From NCBI RefSeq assembly GCF_024347215.1, contig NZ_AP025282.1, positions 4,774,001 through 4,838,000 of the forward strand: a stretch of 64,000 nt of DNA, read 5' to 3'. Position numbers and translations under genes: made by a program. A model generated the notes under the pieces. That model was not told the DNA's origin. It saw only the letters and a program-made list of their open reading frames with translations, and did not search any database. Source of the stretch: Aliamphritea ceti (lineage in GTDB: Bacteria; Pseudomonadota; Gammaproteobacteria; Pseudomonadales; Balneatricaceae). How positions within the stretch are numbered: position 1 is the first letter of the stretch; every line of letters begins with the position of its first letter. This document shows positions 21,578 through 31,273 of the stretch, one piece after another.

Positions 21578-22211
21578 CCCCTTTACACAACTTTTTTTCA
21601 ATTTTTAGCAACAAACCCATTTCTGCCGCTATCAGCTTGATTTTACTGGCTGTTTCTTCACCGCCAGGCAGCTCAACCCAAACCTCAAAACCACCGGTTT
21701 TACGCGCCAGCACCGACATCTCCGCAGCAACCCCGACAGGTAGCTCAGGCTCAAGCTGCGCCAACACTACCTGCGCTGTATTTAATTCAACAAACTGCGC
21801 AACCATCTGCTGGCTATATTGCCTTAACGTAAAACCTTTAGCCTGTAGCATTTCGATTTGCGGAACAACTAAAGGCAAGCTCACTGATATTTCATAACCC
21901 AGCACTTCATCTCTGCGCTGATCCTTTAATAACGCATTCAGATCAAAAACCTGTATAGCCTCCAGCAGCTGCTCTGCCTGCGCACTGGTATACAGACCGC
22001 TTACGACTCCGCAATACAACTCATTACGAACAGCAGTACGGTCCGCCTTTACGATATCTCGCCGTAACAGATCATCGGCATTCACTTCACTGAGAAGGCG
22101 GACATTGCCTTTATCTTCATCACGAGAAGTCACTGCCTCCGAATCTTGTTGCGAATACCACGCGAACACGATGACGTTCGCCAACAGTAACAATGAAACA
22201 ATCCAGCGCAT
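21552..22211 (-). CDS. SPOR-type hypothetical protein downstream of coaX
   Basis: This 219-residue protein opens with a membrane anchor or uncleaved signal (MRWIVSLLLLANVIVFAWYS). Its central and C-terminal parts resemble the short alpha/beta units of SPOR peptidoglycan-binding domains (YCGVVSGLYTSAQAEQLLEAI and a C-terminal VELPGGEETASKIK segment). Similar genes often follow coaX in Pseudomonas relatives. The start is one base after the coaX stop. The family assignment is tentative; the position is firm. Confidence 0.7.
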   Translation of the reverse strand: MRWIVSLLLLANVIVFAWYSQQDSEAVTSRDEDKGNVRLLSEVNADDLLRRDIVKADRTAVRNELYCGVVSGLYTSAQAEQLLEAIQVFDLNALLKDQRRDEVLGYEISVSLPLVVPQIEMLQAKGFTLRQYSQQMVAQFVELNTAQVVLAQLEPELPVGVAAEMSVLARKTGGFEVWVELPGGEETASKIKLIAAEMGLLLKIEKKLCKGVASARSRE

Positions 22212-22212
22212 C

Positions 22213-22935
22213 CTAGCCCAACACCTTAGCTAATCCATCCATCACAAGATCCGGCTGATACTTACATATACCGCCCTGCTCTTTTATCAGTTCGGCAAAC
22301 AACTCCCCGTCACCACCGGTAACATAGATAGGCAACGAAATCTCTCGGGCCAACTGATGCGCCAGCGCTCGAAACACCCAGTTTAAACCATGCTGAACAG
22401 CCGAACTGGTATCAACACCTGGTAAGTACTCAAAGTTATCCACCGAACGATCAACAACGATCTCCGCCGTATTGGACAACAAATTTCTGGCCATTAAAGG
22501 CAACCCCGGAACAATATAGCCTCCCAGATGCTGACCATCTTCAGATAGCTGCTCAACGGTAATAGCACTGCCACAATCTACTACCCAGCACGCAGCCTTC
22601 GCCTGACTATAAGCTGCGATCATCGCCAGCCACCTGTCGACTCCCATTCTGGATGGATCTTTATAACTGTTTATCACGCCGGCCGCAGCCGCACTGGTCA
22701 AAGCGAATTCAGCCGCTATTAGCAATTGCGACTGGCACCATGCTATAAGCTCAGCATTCACCTTTGCACCTGCCACAGAAGCGACACGCACACGCTGAAC
22801 CTTTTCAGTTAATTCTGCACTCAGTAGACGTGGGTATTCTTCTACCAGGCAACGTCCGCGTTTCTGCTGACCTTCACTGCCTGCCAGGCGCCATTTAAAA
22901 AAGCTGTTACCTATATCTATATCCAGAACCGTCAT
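22213..22935 (-). CDS. coaX: Type III pantothenate kinase
   Basis: The 240 residues show the CoaX ATP/phosphate motif DIDIGNSFFKWR at the N-terminus, GVDRWLAMIAAY in the centre (about residues 99-110), WVVDCGSAITVEQL and a late YVTGGDGELFA motif. It phosphorylates pantothenate, the first step of coenzyme A synthesis. The ATG overlaps the end of birA by 4 bases, the usual birA-coaX coupling. Confidence 0.96.
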   Translation of the reverse strand: MTVLDIDIGNSFFKWRLAGSEGQQKRGRCLVEEYPRLLSAELTEKVQRVRVASVAGAKVNAELIAWCQSQLLIAAEFALTSAAAAGVINSYKDPSRMGVDRWLAMIAAYSQAKAACWVVDCGSAITVEQLSEDGQHLGGYIVPGLPLMARNLLSNTAEIVVDRSVDNFEYLPGVDTSSAVQHGLNWVFRALAHQLAREISLPIYVTGGDGELFAELIKEQGGICKYQPDLVMDGLAKVLG

Positions 22936-23900
22936 GACGCCCTCAGACTAACCTCACCACCATGAAAGGCCTCAACTCCATTTACTGTCTCGAGCAACAA
23001 TGCACCCGTATCGTTTACACCACGACACAACCCCTGAATATTATGCTGCGCGGTTTGCAATACAACCGACTCATCCTGAAAACTATTTGCCGCCTGCCAC
23101 TCATCCCGCAAGCCACTAAAACCTTTTTCCACAAATTCTTCTAATGTCGGAATCAAAGCATTAATTAACGTTGCCAACACTCGAGTACGCGACGGAGCCT
23201 CACCCAGAATTTCAGTCAGATCCACCCAGGGCTGTTCAACTTCACGCATTTCCTGGCGGGGCATATTTACATTCATACCAATACCGACAACTACATTACA
23301 TTCACCGGATGCATCACCAACCATCTCAAGTAACACACCTGCCAGCTTACGGTTACGCCACAATAAATCATTCGGCCACTTAACCGACACATCATTAACG
23401 CCCAACTTTCGCAAACCACGTAATAAAGCGACACCCACAACCAGACTCAAACCTTCCAGCGCTGCAACACCGCTACTAAATTGCCAGGTAAGAGAGAAAT
23501 AAAGATTCGACGCAAAAGGACTGACCCACTGCCGCCCTCTGCGGCCGCGTCCAGCGGTTTGCTGCTCAGCCACATACAGACGAGAACAATTACCCGGCAC
23601 AACAAGGCCCGTTAATGCTGCAGCGTTCGTCGATGGCATTGTGAATTCAATAGGCTGCAGCTCAACCTTATCCGCTATAGCCGGGCTAAAACCCTTAATC
23701 AGCTGCTCAGCACTGAGCAAATCCACTCCGCCCGGAATTCGGTAGCCACGTCCCTTAACACTGTAAACTTCCAGTCCAAGCTCCTGCACCAACTGCATCT
23801 GCTTCCATACAGCGCTACGACTGACACCCAACGCCTTGCCCAGATCCTGTCCGGAATGAAATTTTCCGTCCGCCAGCAACCCCAGAATCGCCGACAGCAT
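22932..23900 (-). CDS. birA: Bifunctional biotin-[acetyl-CoA-carboxylase] ligase / biotin operon repressor
   Basis: This 322-residue protein has an N-terminal winged helix (LLADGKFHSGQDLGKALGVSRSAVWKQM), a biotin ligase core with GRGRRGRQW and KWPNDLLW, and a C-terminal beta-barrel. It makes biotinyl-AMP, biotinylates AccB and, in its HTH form, represses bio genes. No bio gene is present in the window. It starts 2 bases after folA. Confidence 0.96.
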   Translation of the reverse strand: MLSAILGLLADGKFHSGQDLGKALGVSRSAVWKQMQLVQELGLEVYSVKGRGYRIPGGVDLLSAEQLIKGFSPAIADKVELQPIEFTMPSTNAAALTGLVVPGNCSRLYVAEQQTAGRGRRGRQWVSPFASNLYFSLTWQFSSGVAALEGLSLVVGVALLRGLRKLGVNDVSVKWPNDLLWRNRKLAGVLLEMVGDASGECNVVVGIGMNVNMPRQEMREVEQPWVDLTEILGEAPSRTRVLATLINALIPTLEEFVEKGFSGLRDEWQAANSFQDESVVLQTAQHNIQGLCRGVNDTGALLLETVNGVEAFHGGEVSLRAS

Positions 23901-23902
23901 AT

Positions 23903-24418
23903 CTACGCAGCCTCGCTGATACGCTGCAATACAATAAAGCTATATGCGTAAGGATTAGTTTCATCTGGCTGATACGTCTCACGACCTGCTTCAGCCCACT
24001 CCCCCGGATGGAACTCAGGAAAGAACGCATCTCCTTCTACACTGGCATGCACCTGTGTCAGATAAAGTGTGTCAGCATCAGCCAACGCCTGATTATAAAT
24101 TTCAGCGCCACCGATTATCATCGCCTCGTCACGCCCATCGACCAGGCAAATACTTTCTGCCAGCGCCCGGGCGTCCGCCAGACTGTGGACAACTTTTACG
24201 CCATCATGCTGGTACGAGGTATCCCGGGTAATAACTATATTGGTACGGCCTGGCAAAGGACGACCAATAGACTCGAACGTTTTCCGCCCCATGATAATAG
24301 GCTTACCCATAGTCACCTGCTTGAAATAACGCAAATCCTCTGGCAGATGCCAGGGCAGGTTGTTATTAATACCAATAACTCGGTTCTCGGCCTGAGCCAC
24401 AATAATTGCAAGTTTCAT
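23903..24418 (-). CDS. folA: Dihydrofolate reductase
   Basis: The 171 residues carry the chromosomal DHFR pattern: NRVIGINNNLPWHLPEDL at residues 12-29 with the substrate-binding aspartate, then GKPIIMGRKTFESIGRPLPGR and MIIGGAEIY. It regenerates tetrahydrofolate from the dihydrofolate made by ThyA, whose gene lies just upstream. A terminator separates the two genes. Confidence 0.97.
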   Translation of the reverse strand: MKLAIIVAQAENRVIGINNNLPWHLPEDLRYFKQVTMGKPIIMGRKTFESIGRPLPGRTNIVITRDTSYQHDGVKVVHSLADARALAESICLVDGRDEAMIIGGAEIYNQALADADTLYLTQVHASVEGDAFFPEFHPGEWAEAGRETYQPDETNPYAYSFIVLQRISEAA

Positions 24419-24516
24419 GAATATCCTGTCCGGGTAAAGCAGCCAGTCAGAAGGCCCGACTGGCTATAAATTTGCTGTTTAATAATACGGCATGTTGCTC
24501 AAGTTCTTCAAAACAA

Positions 24517-24550
24517 AAAAGCAGTCACAAATGGATCTGCGACTGCTTTT
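24517..24550 (-). terminator. Terminator between thyA and folA
   Basis: The 10-base arms AAAAGCAGTC (24517-24526) and its complement (24541-24550) enclose a 14-base loop and are followed on the minus strand by a T-rich run. It should end the lgt-thyA transcript. Confidence 0.8.
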
Positions 24551-24644
24551 AAATCACTTACGCCAGTTATCCACAAGACCAACCTAATGCCTTCTGCAGT
24601 GCTAACTCAACGCTTACGAAATTGTTATCTTTCAAACTGGTAAT

Positions 24645-25478
24645 TTACACCGCGATCGGCGCACCTATATGCGCATCCGCTTCGTAACCTTCAATTTCAA
24701 AGTCATCGAATTCATAATCAAAAATTGAAGCTGGGCGACGCTTAATACGTAACTGAGGTAACTGCTTAGGAGTTCGCTGCAACTGTGTTTCCACCTGTTC
24801 GAAGTGATTAGCATAAATATGCGCATCACCCAAACTTAGGACGATATCACCTACTTCCAAGTCACACTGCTGTGCCAACATATGCGTCAACAACGCCAGA
24901 GAAGCCGTATTATAAGGATGCCCCAGAAACAAATCATTACTGCGGATATACAATGAAGCACTCAATTTGTTATCAGCCACATAAAACTGATAGAGCGCAT
25001 GACAAGGTGGCAACGCCATCAAACCTTCGGCAGCATTTTCCTGGGGACTTTTCGACTCATCTGGCAACAACGCCACATTCCAACCATTAATGATATGACG
25101 ACGAGAATTAGGGTTTTTCTTTAGCCCATCCACCAGCGCCTGTACCTGATCATAAAACTGACCATCAGCCCCTTTCCAATTACGCCACTGCGCACCATAT
25201 ACAGGCCCCAGCTCACCGCTCTCCAGCGCCCACTCATCCCAGATGCTGACGCCATTCTCTTTCAGATAACGCACATTCGTGTCGCCACGCAAAAACCACA
25301 GCAACTCTACAGCTATCGATTTAAAGTGCAGTTTCTTAGTTGTCAGCAACGGAAAACCTTCCGCCAGGTCATAACGAATCTGTCGCCCAAACACAGAGCG
25401 CGTGCCAGTACCGGTACGGTCACCCTTATCAGTACCTTTCTCCATCACATCAGCTAATAAATCTAAATAAGCCTGCAT
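24645..25478 (-). CDS. thyA: Thymidylate synthase
   Basis: The 277 residues include the folate/dUMP pocket GDRTGTGTRSVFG, the catalytic cysteine in LPPCH (C159) and the C-terminal APIAV. It is 13 residues longer than E. coli ThyA (264). The extra length is mostly an insertion, DESKSPQENAAEG-like, at about 140-153, just before the catalytic cysteine. A GGAGGCGG site precedes the ATG. It lies 33 bases after lgt, a conserved pairing. Confidence 0.97.
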   Translation of the reverse strand: MQAYLDLLADVMEKGTDKGDRTGTGTRSVFGRQIRYDLAEGFPLLTTKKLHFKSIAVELLWFLRGDTNVRYLKENGVSIWDEWALESGELGPVYGAQWRNWKGADGQFYDQVQALVDGLKKNPNSRRHIINGWNVALLPDESKSPQENAAEGLMALPPCHALYQFYVADNKLSASLYIRSNDLFLGHPYNTASLALLTHMLAQQCDLEVGDIVLSLGDAHIYANHFEQVETQLQRTPKQLPQLRIKRRPASIFDYEFDDFEIEGYEADAHIGAPIAV

Positions 25479-25511
25479 ACCAACCGCCTCCAGTATTCTG
25501 AAGATAATGCC

Positions 25512-26309
25512 TTATACCCGGGCATCACCTGCGGCACGCTTCTGTGCCATCAACAAAAAGATCGTGCCAATAATAATCATCGGCAGTGATAACACCTGCC
25601 CCATCGTCAGCCAGTCCAGTGCAATAAAACCAATATGTCCGTCTGGCTCACGGAATAACTCAACGACAGAACGGAAAAGGCCGTACATCAACAGAAACAA
25701 ACCGGATGCAGCCATCGGTGGTCGCGGTTTACGGGTATAAAACCAAAGCACCGCAAACATCACCAAACCTTCCAATACCATCTCATATAGCTGCGACGGA
25801 TGTCGTGCCAACCGGTCACCAGCACCTGGAAAAATAACGCCCCAGGTCTGATCCGTTGCCCGCCCCCATAGTTCGCCGCCAATGAAATTACCTAAACGCC
25901 CTGCACCCAGCCCAATCGGAATCAAAGGTGCCACGAAATCAGCAATTTCAAAAAAGCCTTTTTCATACTTATACGCAAAAAAAGCAATCGCGGTAATAAC
26001 GCCTAATAAGCCACCATGGAACGACATACCGCCTTCCCAGATCGCAAATAACCACAGAGGATCTTCAAGAAACTGCTGAAAATTATAAAACAGCACATAA
26101 CCAAAACGCCCTCCCAGCACGACCCCCATAGCACCCCAAAAAATCAGGTCGGAGACTTGCTGAGCATTCCAACCAGAACCCGGCCGTGACGCGCGATAAT
26201 TTCCCAGATACCAGGCAGAAGCAAAACCTATCAGGTACATCAGGCCATACCAATGAATCTGTAACGCACCAAAATCAACCGCAACTGGATTGATATCATG
26301 TACCCACAT
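25512..26309 (-). CDS. lgt: Phosphatidylglycerol--prolipoprotein diacylglyceryl transferase
   Basis: This 265-residue multi-spanning inner-membrane enzyme has the Lgt signature GAGRLGNFIGGELWGR at about residues 133-148, the GGMSFHGGLLG histidine motif and RHPSQLYE. It adds diacylglycerol to the lipobox cysteine of prolipoproteins. Its gene commonly precedes thyA in gammaproteobacteria. Confidence 0.97.
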   Translation of the reverse strand: MWVHDINPVAVDFGALQIHWYGLMYLIGFASAWYLGNYRASRPGSGWNAQQVSDLIFWGAMGVVLGGRFGYVLFYNFQQFLEDPLWLFAIWEGGMSFHGGLLGVITAIAFFAYKYEKGFFEIADFVAPLIPIGLGAGRLGNFIGGELWGRATDQTWGVIFPGAGDRLARHPSQLYEMVLEGLVMFAVLWFYTRKPRPPMAASGLFLLMYGLFRSVVELFREPDGHIGFIALDWLTMGQVLSLPMIIIGTIFLLMAQKRAAGDARV

Positions 26310-26479
26310 AAAATTCCTTAATCATTAAACTCAGTAACAGCCAGATGAAGACAAATAAAGCACCCACCCGTTCAATGGATGCTCATCTTAATATCAGAAG
26401 CAAGGAAGATACAGTGACTTATCAGATTATGCCTGCCGGAGCGATTTAGCAGACGCCATTATCGCTCCCGCAGTAAAGA

Positions 26480-27274
26480 TCAAATATTTGAAAGGATAAA
26501 CTTACCGGCAACCAGCAATAAAAAGACCGAAAATGCCCGGCGCAACATAGTCGGTGACATAGAATGCGCAAGCTTTGCACCGAACTTAGCAAACCCATAG
26601 CTGGTCAAACTTATACCCAGCAAAGCCGGTAAATAAATATACCCCAGACTCCACTCACCAAGATTCGAATTCCCCTGCCCCATCAGCGCATTAGTAACCG
26701 CTCCGGCCACAGCAATCGGAAAACCACAGGCAGCAGACGTTGCCACTGCTTCCTGCATGTTTACTTGCTTCCAGTTAAGATAGGGCACTGTTAGCGTACC
26801 GCCACCAATACCAAAAATCGCCGACACCCAGCCAATAAAACCACCAGACACAACTAAACCTGGCCGGGATGGTCTGCTACCGCCTTTTGGCACAACATCC
26901 AACCCCATCATTATCGCGACATACAGTGCAAACACCCCAATCGCCAGCTGAATAACCTTACCTTCAAGCTCTATGGCGGTCACTACCCCTAATGCCGAAC
27001 CAAAAGCAACACCCAGCCCTATAAACCTGAATAACCGCCAACGTACTGCTCCACGCTTATGATGCGCAGAAATAGAACTGATAGACGTCACCACAATTGT
27101 TGCCAGAGACGTTGCAACCGCAACATGCGTCAGCACCTCAGGCGCCATCCCCTGCAACTGAAATGAGACTACCAGCACAGGCACAATAACAAGCCCGCCA
27201 CCAACACCGAACAACCCTGCCAACACTCCAGCAAACGCACCCAGCACCAGGTACCCCAAGAACAGTAGCAACAT
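26480..27274 (-). CDS. TauE/SafE family membrane permease
   Basis: The 264 residues form about eight hydrophobic helices in two repeats, each with a family motif (FAGVLAGLFGVGGGLVIVPVL near the start, GWVSAIFGIGGGTLTVPYL at about 155-175). The family exports sulfite or organosulfonates, but members are diverse and the substrate here is unknown. The frame is open to 27415; the ATG at 27272-27274 was chosen because it starts the first helix, and the longer form would overlap the divergent gene at 27323. Confidence 0.85.
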   Translation of the reverse strand: MLLLFLGYLVLGAFAGVLAGLFGVGGGLVIVPVLVVSFQLQGMAPEVLTHVAVATSLATIVVTSISSISAHHKRGAVRWRLFRFIGLGVAFGSALGVVTAIELEGKVIQLAIGVFALYVAIMMGLDVVPKGGSRPSRPGLVVSGGFIGWVSAIFGIGGGTLTVPYLNWKQVNMQEAVATSAACGFPIAVAGAVTNALMGQGNSNLGEWSLGYIYLPALLGISLTSYGFAKFGAKLAHSMSPTMLRRAFSVFLLLVAGKFILSNI

Positions 27275-27322
27275 CACTTTTTTCCCGATAAGGTTGACTG
27301 AATCCAACAGAGCGATGATCTC

Positions 27323-28135
27323 ATGTGCCTTATTGTTTTCGCCTATAAACAACACCCGGAATACAACCTTATTCTGGTTGCCAACCGTGACGAACAATAC
27401 GAACGACCCACGCAATCACTACATATCTGGGACTCTCCGACTGGCATCATTGCCGGTCGGGATTCTCTCCAGAGCGGTACCTGGTTAGGTATCGCTCATA
27501 ACGGCCACTTCAGCGCCATTACTAACCACCGCAACGGTTTACACATCCGTTCGACCAGTCGCTCACGGGGCTTACTTACCACCGAGTTTTTAAACTCTTC
27601 CGTAAGCGCACAACATTATGCAGACGAAATAAGTCAAACAAGCGTTCCATACAATGGTTTCAACCTTATAGTAGCGGATTCATCTGGGCTGTACCACGCC
27701 TCAAACGTTACCAAAGAATATCAATATCTTAGATCAGGTATTTATGGCCTGAGCAATGCTCTGCTAGATACCGACTGGCCCAAAACCCGCCAACAAAAAC
27801 AGCGTTTGAAAGACGCTCTGCAAGCACATAACCCTAACCCACAGACACTTATTGAGATGATGGCTGATCCACAGCGTTACCCTGACGAAACATTGCCAGA
27901 CACTCATGTCGGCATAGAGATAGAAAGAGCACTTTCCAGCAGCTTTATACAGCTTGAAAGTTACGGAACCCGCGCCACTACAGTGGTCATGCAGGACTAC
28001 CATGGAAGAACCCGAATTATCGAACAGAATTATACTGCTGCCGGTAAAGCAGAACTGATTGAATATGAATTACAGATTGAACCTTTCGGCGGTATCACAG
28101 GACAAACGGAACCGGCGACAGAAAGCGCCGGATAG
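27323..28135 (+). CDS. NRDE (TANGO2) family protein
   Basis: This 270-residue protein starts MCLIVFAYKQHPEYNLILVANRDE, with the conserved Cys2 and the NRDE motif of the family, and contains RDSLQSGTWLGIAHNGHFSAITN. Eukaryotic TANGO2 is linked to heme and lipid handling; the bacterial role is not settled. It is divergent from the TauE gene and convergent with ptsP. Confidence 0.85.
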   Translation: MCLIVFAYKQHPEYNLILVANRDEQYERPTQSLHIWDSPTGIIAGRDSLQSGTWLGIAHNGHFSAITNHRNGLHIRSTSRSRGLLTTEFLNSSVSAQHYADEISQTSVPYNGFNLIVADSSGLYHASNVTKEYQYLRSGIYGLSNALLDTDWPKTRQQKQRLKDALQAHNPNPQTLIEMMADPQRYPDETLPDTHVGIEIERALSSSFIQLESYGTRATTVVMQDYHGRTRIIEQNYTAAGKAELIEYELQIEPFGGITGQTEPATESAG

Positions 28136-28176
28136 AGCATCAGAAGCCTTTTGGAGAAGGCTCCTGCAAACAACAC

Positions 28177-30459
28177 TCAGTCGGGAATCGTTGGCCGGGT
28201 AAACTGACCCAACCCCCACTTCTTCAGAGTGTCACGGATCAGCAAATGTATTTTATCTGCATCGTCCATCGACAAGATAGTCGACAACAAGCCACTGGTT
28301 TGCTCAATCGTCACATGCCGAATGGTATACTTCACACGCGGCAAATTAGTCGCGTTCATTGATAGTACGTCATAGCCCATAGCCATCAGCAGCACAGCAC
28401 CACCAGGATCTGCGGCCATCTCACCACAGATACTCACAGGCACTTCTTCCTTGTGCGCTTCCTGTACGATGAACTGCAACGCACGCAACACAGCCGGGTG
28501 ATAAGACATATACAGATTAGCTACCCGCGGATTATTACGGTCAACCGCCAGCAAATATTGCGTCAGATCGTTTGAGCCCACTGAAATAAAGTCTACCCTG
28601 CGAGCAATACGCCTCACCTGATACACAGCAGCTGGCACCTCCACCATCACCCCTATCTGCGGATCGGCAACCTTAAAGCCCTCTTCACGCAACTCATTGA
28701 CCGCCTGACTAATCAGCGACTTAGCTTCATCTACCTCATGCACACTGGTAACCATAGGCAGCATAATACGCAGATTATCCAACCCTTCAGCGGCACGCAG
28801 CATGGCACGAATCTGAACCAGAAATATTTCCGGATGATCCAGTGTTATACGTATACCCCGCCAGCCAAGAAAAGGATTTTCCTCTTCAATGGGAAAGTAA
28901 GGTAAAGGCTTATCACCACCGACATCCAAAGTACGCATAGTGACCGGCCGTGGCGCAAAAGCCTCCAACTGGCGCCGATACGTATCAGTCTGATCCTGCT
29001 CACTGGGGAAAAACTCCCGAATCATGAACGGAATTTCAGTCCGGTACAGGCCAATCCCTTCAGCGCCACGATCCAGAGATCGTGCAACATCTGTAACCAG
29101 ACCAGTATTCACCCATAAAGGCATCCGGTAACCGTCTTTAGTTTCGGCAGGTAGTTCCTTCAAACCTTCGAGACCAGCATCAACCTGACGTTCTTCGTCG
29201 ATTATATCCTGATAGCATTTGAGCAGATCATCAGACGGATTAACAAATACCCGGCCGGAGAAACCATCCAGGATCAGCTCCCGTCCCTCAATCCGGGTGT
29301 AAGGCAGATCAACCGCCCCCATAACCGTCGGAATACCCATTGAACGCGCTAAAATAGCAGCATGAGAGTTACCAGAACCGTTAACAGAGAGTAAACCGAC
29401 CAACTTATCAGTAGGCACCTCACCCAGCATTGCCGGCGTCAGCTCATCAGCAACAAGAATCGCGTTTTCCGGGAAATCAATTTCTGCAAGCGAAGGGGCT
29501 GACGACTGCAACCAGGTAAGAATCCGGCGACCCAGATCGCGAATATCACTGGCCCGCTCGCGCAAGTATGGATCTTCCATCAGCGAAAACTGACGAACAT
29601 GCTCCTCAACGACTTCCCGTAATGCACCCTGCGCCCAGTTACCTTTTTCAATTTGCGTAACCACTTCTCCGGCCAGCGCATTGTCATCCAGCATACGCAG
29701 ATAAACATCAAACAATTCTCGCTCTTCAGAGCGTAAACGTTTCGATAAACTGCGGGCAACCTTCTTAATATCCTTACGCACAGCCGCCAGTGCGCTCTGA
29801 AACTTTTCTTTTTCTACATCAATGTCTTTCGCTTTCCGGTCCGGCACACCGTTTAAGTCAGCCAGCGGCGTCATAACCACCGCCTGACCTATAGCAACAC
29901 CTACACAACCGGAAACACCTTCAAACTTACGGTCGGTTTTACCTTTATTCTTTACATCATCCAGCTTGCCAATCGACCCTGTCGCTTCAGCATGTGCGAT
30001 CACACCTGCCAGCTGAGCCGACATAGTGACCATAAAAGCTTCTTCAGTTTCATCAAAACGGCGAATGGCTTCCTGCTGAACAACCAATACACCCAGTAAT
30101 TCACGGTGATGAATAATTGGCACGCCTAAAAATGCGTGGAATTTTTCTTCACCGGTTTCCTGAATATAGCTATAAGCACGGTGCTTAGATGCATCCTCAA
30201 GATTTATTGGTTCGGCACGCTCACCAACCAAACCGACAATACCTTCAGAACGGGAAAGACTGGCCTGCCCCACAGACTTCTTATTCAGTCCCTGAGTAGC
30301 CTTAAGAATAAAACGCTGAGTGCCGGGATCGAGCAAATAGATAGAGCAAACATCCGTACGCACTGCTCGCTGTACTCGACGAACGATAACCCTCAATACC
30401 GATTCCAAATCCGGTGCGGAGTTAACCTCTTGTACTATTTTACGCAGTGCTTCTAGCAT
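28177..30459 (-). CDS. ptsP: Phosphoenolpyruvate-protein phosphotransferase PtsP (EI-Ntr)
   Basis: This 760-residue enzyme has an N-terminal GAF domain (about 1-160), the linker/HPr-binding helices, the swivelling phosphohistidine domain with H366 in GSGNSHAAILARSMGIP, and the PEP-binding barrel with GLYRTEIPFM and the catalytic cysteine in SICGEMAADP. It transfers phosphate from PEP to NPr in the nitrogen PTS, which senses nitrogen and carbon state. It follows rppH by 135 bases, the order seen in E. coli (rppH-ptsP). Confidence 0.96.
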   Translation of the reverse strand: MLEALRKIVQEVNSAPDLESVLRVIVRRVQRAVRTDVCSIYLLDPGTQRFILKATQGLNKKSVGQASLSRSEGIVGLVGERAEPINLEDASKHRAYSYIQETGEEKFHAFLGVPIIHHRELLGVLVVQQEAIRRFDETEEAFMVTMSAQLAGVIAHAEATGSIGKLDDVKNKGKTDRKFEGVSGCVGVAIGQAVVMTPLADLNGVPDRKAKDIDVEKEKFQSALAAVRKDIKKVARSLSKRLRSEERELFDVYLRMLDDNALAGEVVTQIEKGNWAQGALREVVEEHVRQFSLMEDPYLRERASDIRDLGRRILTWLQSSAPSLAEIDFPENAILVADELTPAMLGEVPTDKLVGLLSVNGSGNSHAAILARSMGIPTVMGAVDLPYTRIEGRELILDGFSGRVFVNPSDDLLKCYQDIIDEERQVDAGLEGLKELPAETKDGYRMPLWVNTGLVTDVARSLDRGAEGIGLYRTEIPFMIREFFPSEQDQTDTYRRQLEAFAPRPVTMRTLDVGGDKPLPYFPIEEENPFLGWRGIRITLDHPEIFLVQIRAMLRAAEGLDNLRIMLPMVTSVHEVDEAKSLISQAVNELREEGFKVADPQIGVMVEVPAAVYQVRRIARRVDFISVGSNDLTQYLLAVDRNNPRVANLYMSYHPAVLRALQFIVQEAHKEEVPVSICGEMAADPGGAVLLMAMGYDVLSMNATNLPRVKYTIRHVTIEQTSGLLSTILSMDDADKIHLLIRDTLKKWGLGQFTRPTIPD

Positions 30460-30594
30460 GCTTTCGCTCTCCCAGGCGTTATTATCATTGAATGTATCTC
30501 AGATCAGACACATACAGTGCCTGCCTGACCGGCAGTTTATTAACCGGGTAACTATCTGCTTATGCAAACCCTCTTCTGAAATCTGCCTGAGCGA

Positions 30595-31089
30595 TTAAAG
30601 CCAGCCGTCCAATACAAGACGGGTTAGCTTGGGTGACAATTCACGCATTGCTTTGCGATACACATCACGCTTAAACGCCACAACCTGGCCTAACGGATAC
30701 CAGTAGCTTACCCAGCGCCAGCCATCAAACTCTGGCTTTGCAGTCTCATCGATACTGACAGCACTGTCTTCACTAAGCATCCGCAATAAAAACCATTTTT
30801 GCTTCTGGCCGACACACACCGGATGTGAGTGATGCCGAATCATTCTCTTGGGTAATCTATACCTTAGCCAACCACGGGTTACAGCAACAATCTCTACATC
30901 TTCCGGCGACAGTCCGATCTCTTCTTTAAGTTCACGGTACATCGCCTGCTCAGGAGTTTCTGAGCGATCAATCCCCCCCTGGGGGAACTGCCATGCGTCT
31001 TGTCCAATTCGTCTTGCCCAAAGTACCTGACCCATCGAGTTTGCCAGAATGATACCGACATTCGGTCTGAACCCGTCTGAATCAATCAC
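30595..31089 (-). CDS. rppH: RNA pyrophosphohydrolase
   Basis: The 164 residues contain a full Nudix box running from GGIDRSE to REL, EE and GL (about residues 38-60), plus the RppH-specific WQFPQGG and GWLRYRLPKR motifs. It removes pyrophosphate from 5' ends of mRNA and so triggers RNase E decay. The start is GTG at 31087-31089, with AAGGA 7 bases upstream. It is divergent from the HAD gene. Confidence 0.95.
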   Translation of the reverse strand: MIDSDGFRPNVGIILANSMGQVLWARRIGQDAWQFPQGGIDRSETPEQAMYRELKEEIGLSPEDVEIVAVTRGWLRYRLPKRMIRHHSHPVCVGQKQKWFLLRMLSEDSAVSIDETAKPEFDGWRWVSYWYPLGQVVAFKRDVYRKAMRELSPKLTRLVLDGWL

Positions 31090-31273
31090 GGTAATTCCTT
31101 ATAAATCTTTTGCCCTATTGTTCCATAATTCCGCGCGCAGGCGCAAACCACAAAGCCACCAGCGACAAGGATCATTTGCGAGGATCGTGCCAAGTCACTA
31201 TGCTAGCGCCTTTAGAACCTTTTTCAGCCGGCTGGTTCATTCATACTTGCCGTCATTTCAGGAGAGCAGCACC

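Noticed and set aside
26438..26468. GGAGCGAT / ATCGCTCC inverted repeat between lgt and the TauE gene as a terminator
   Set aside because: No T-run follows on the minus strand, and the loop is 15 bases; termination is not supported.
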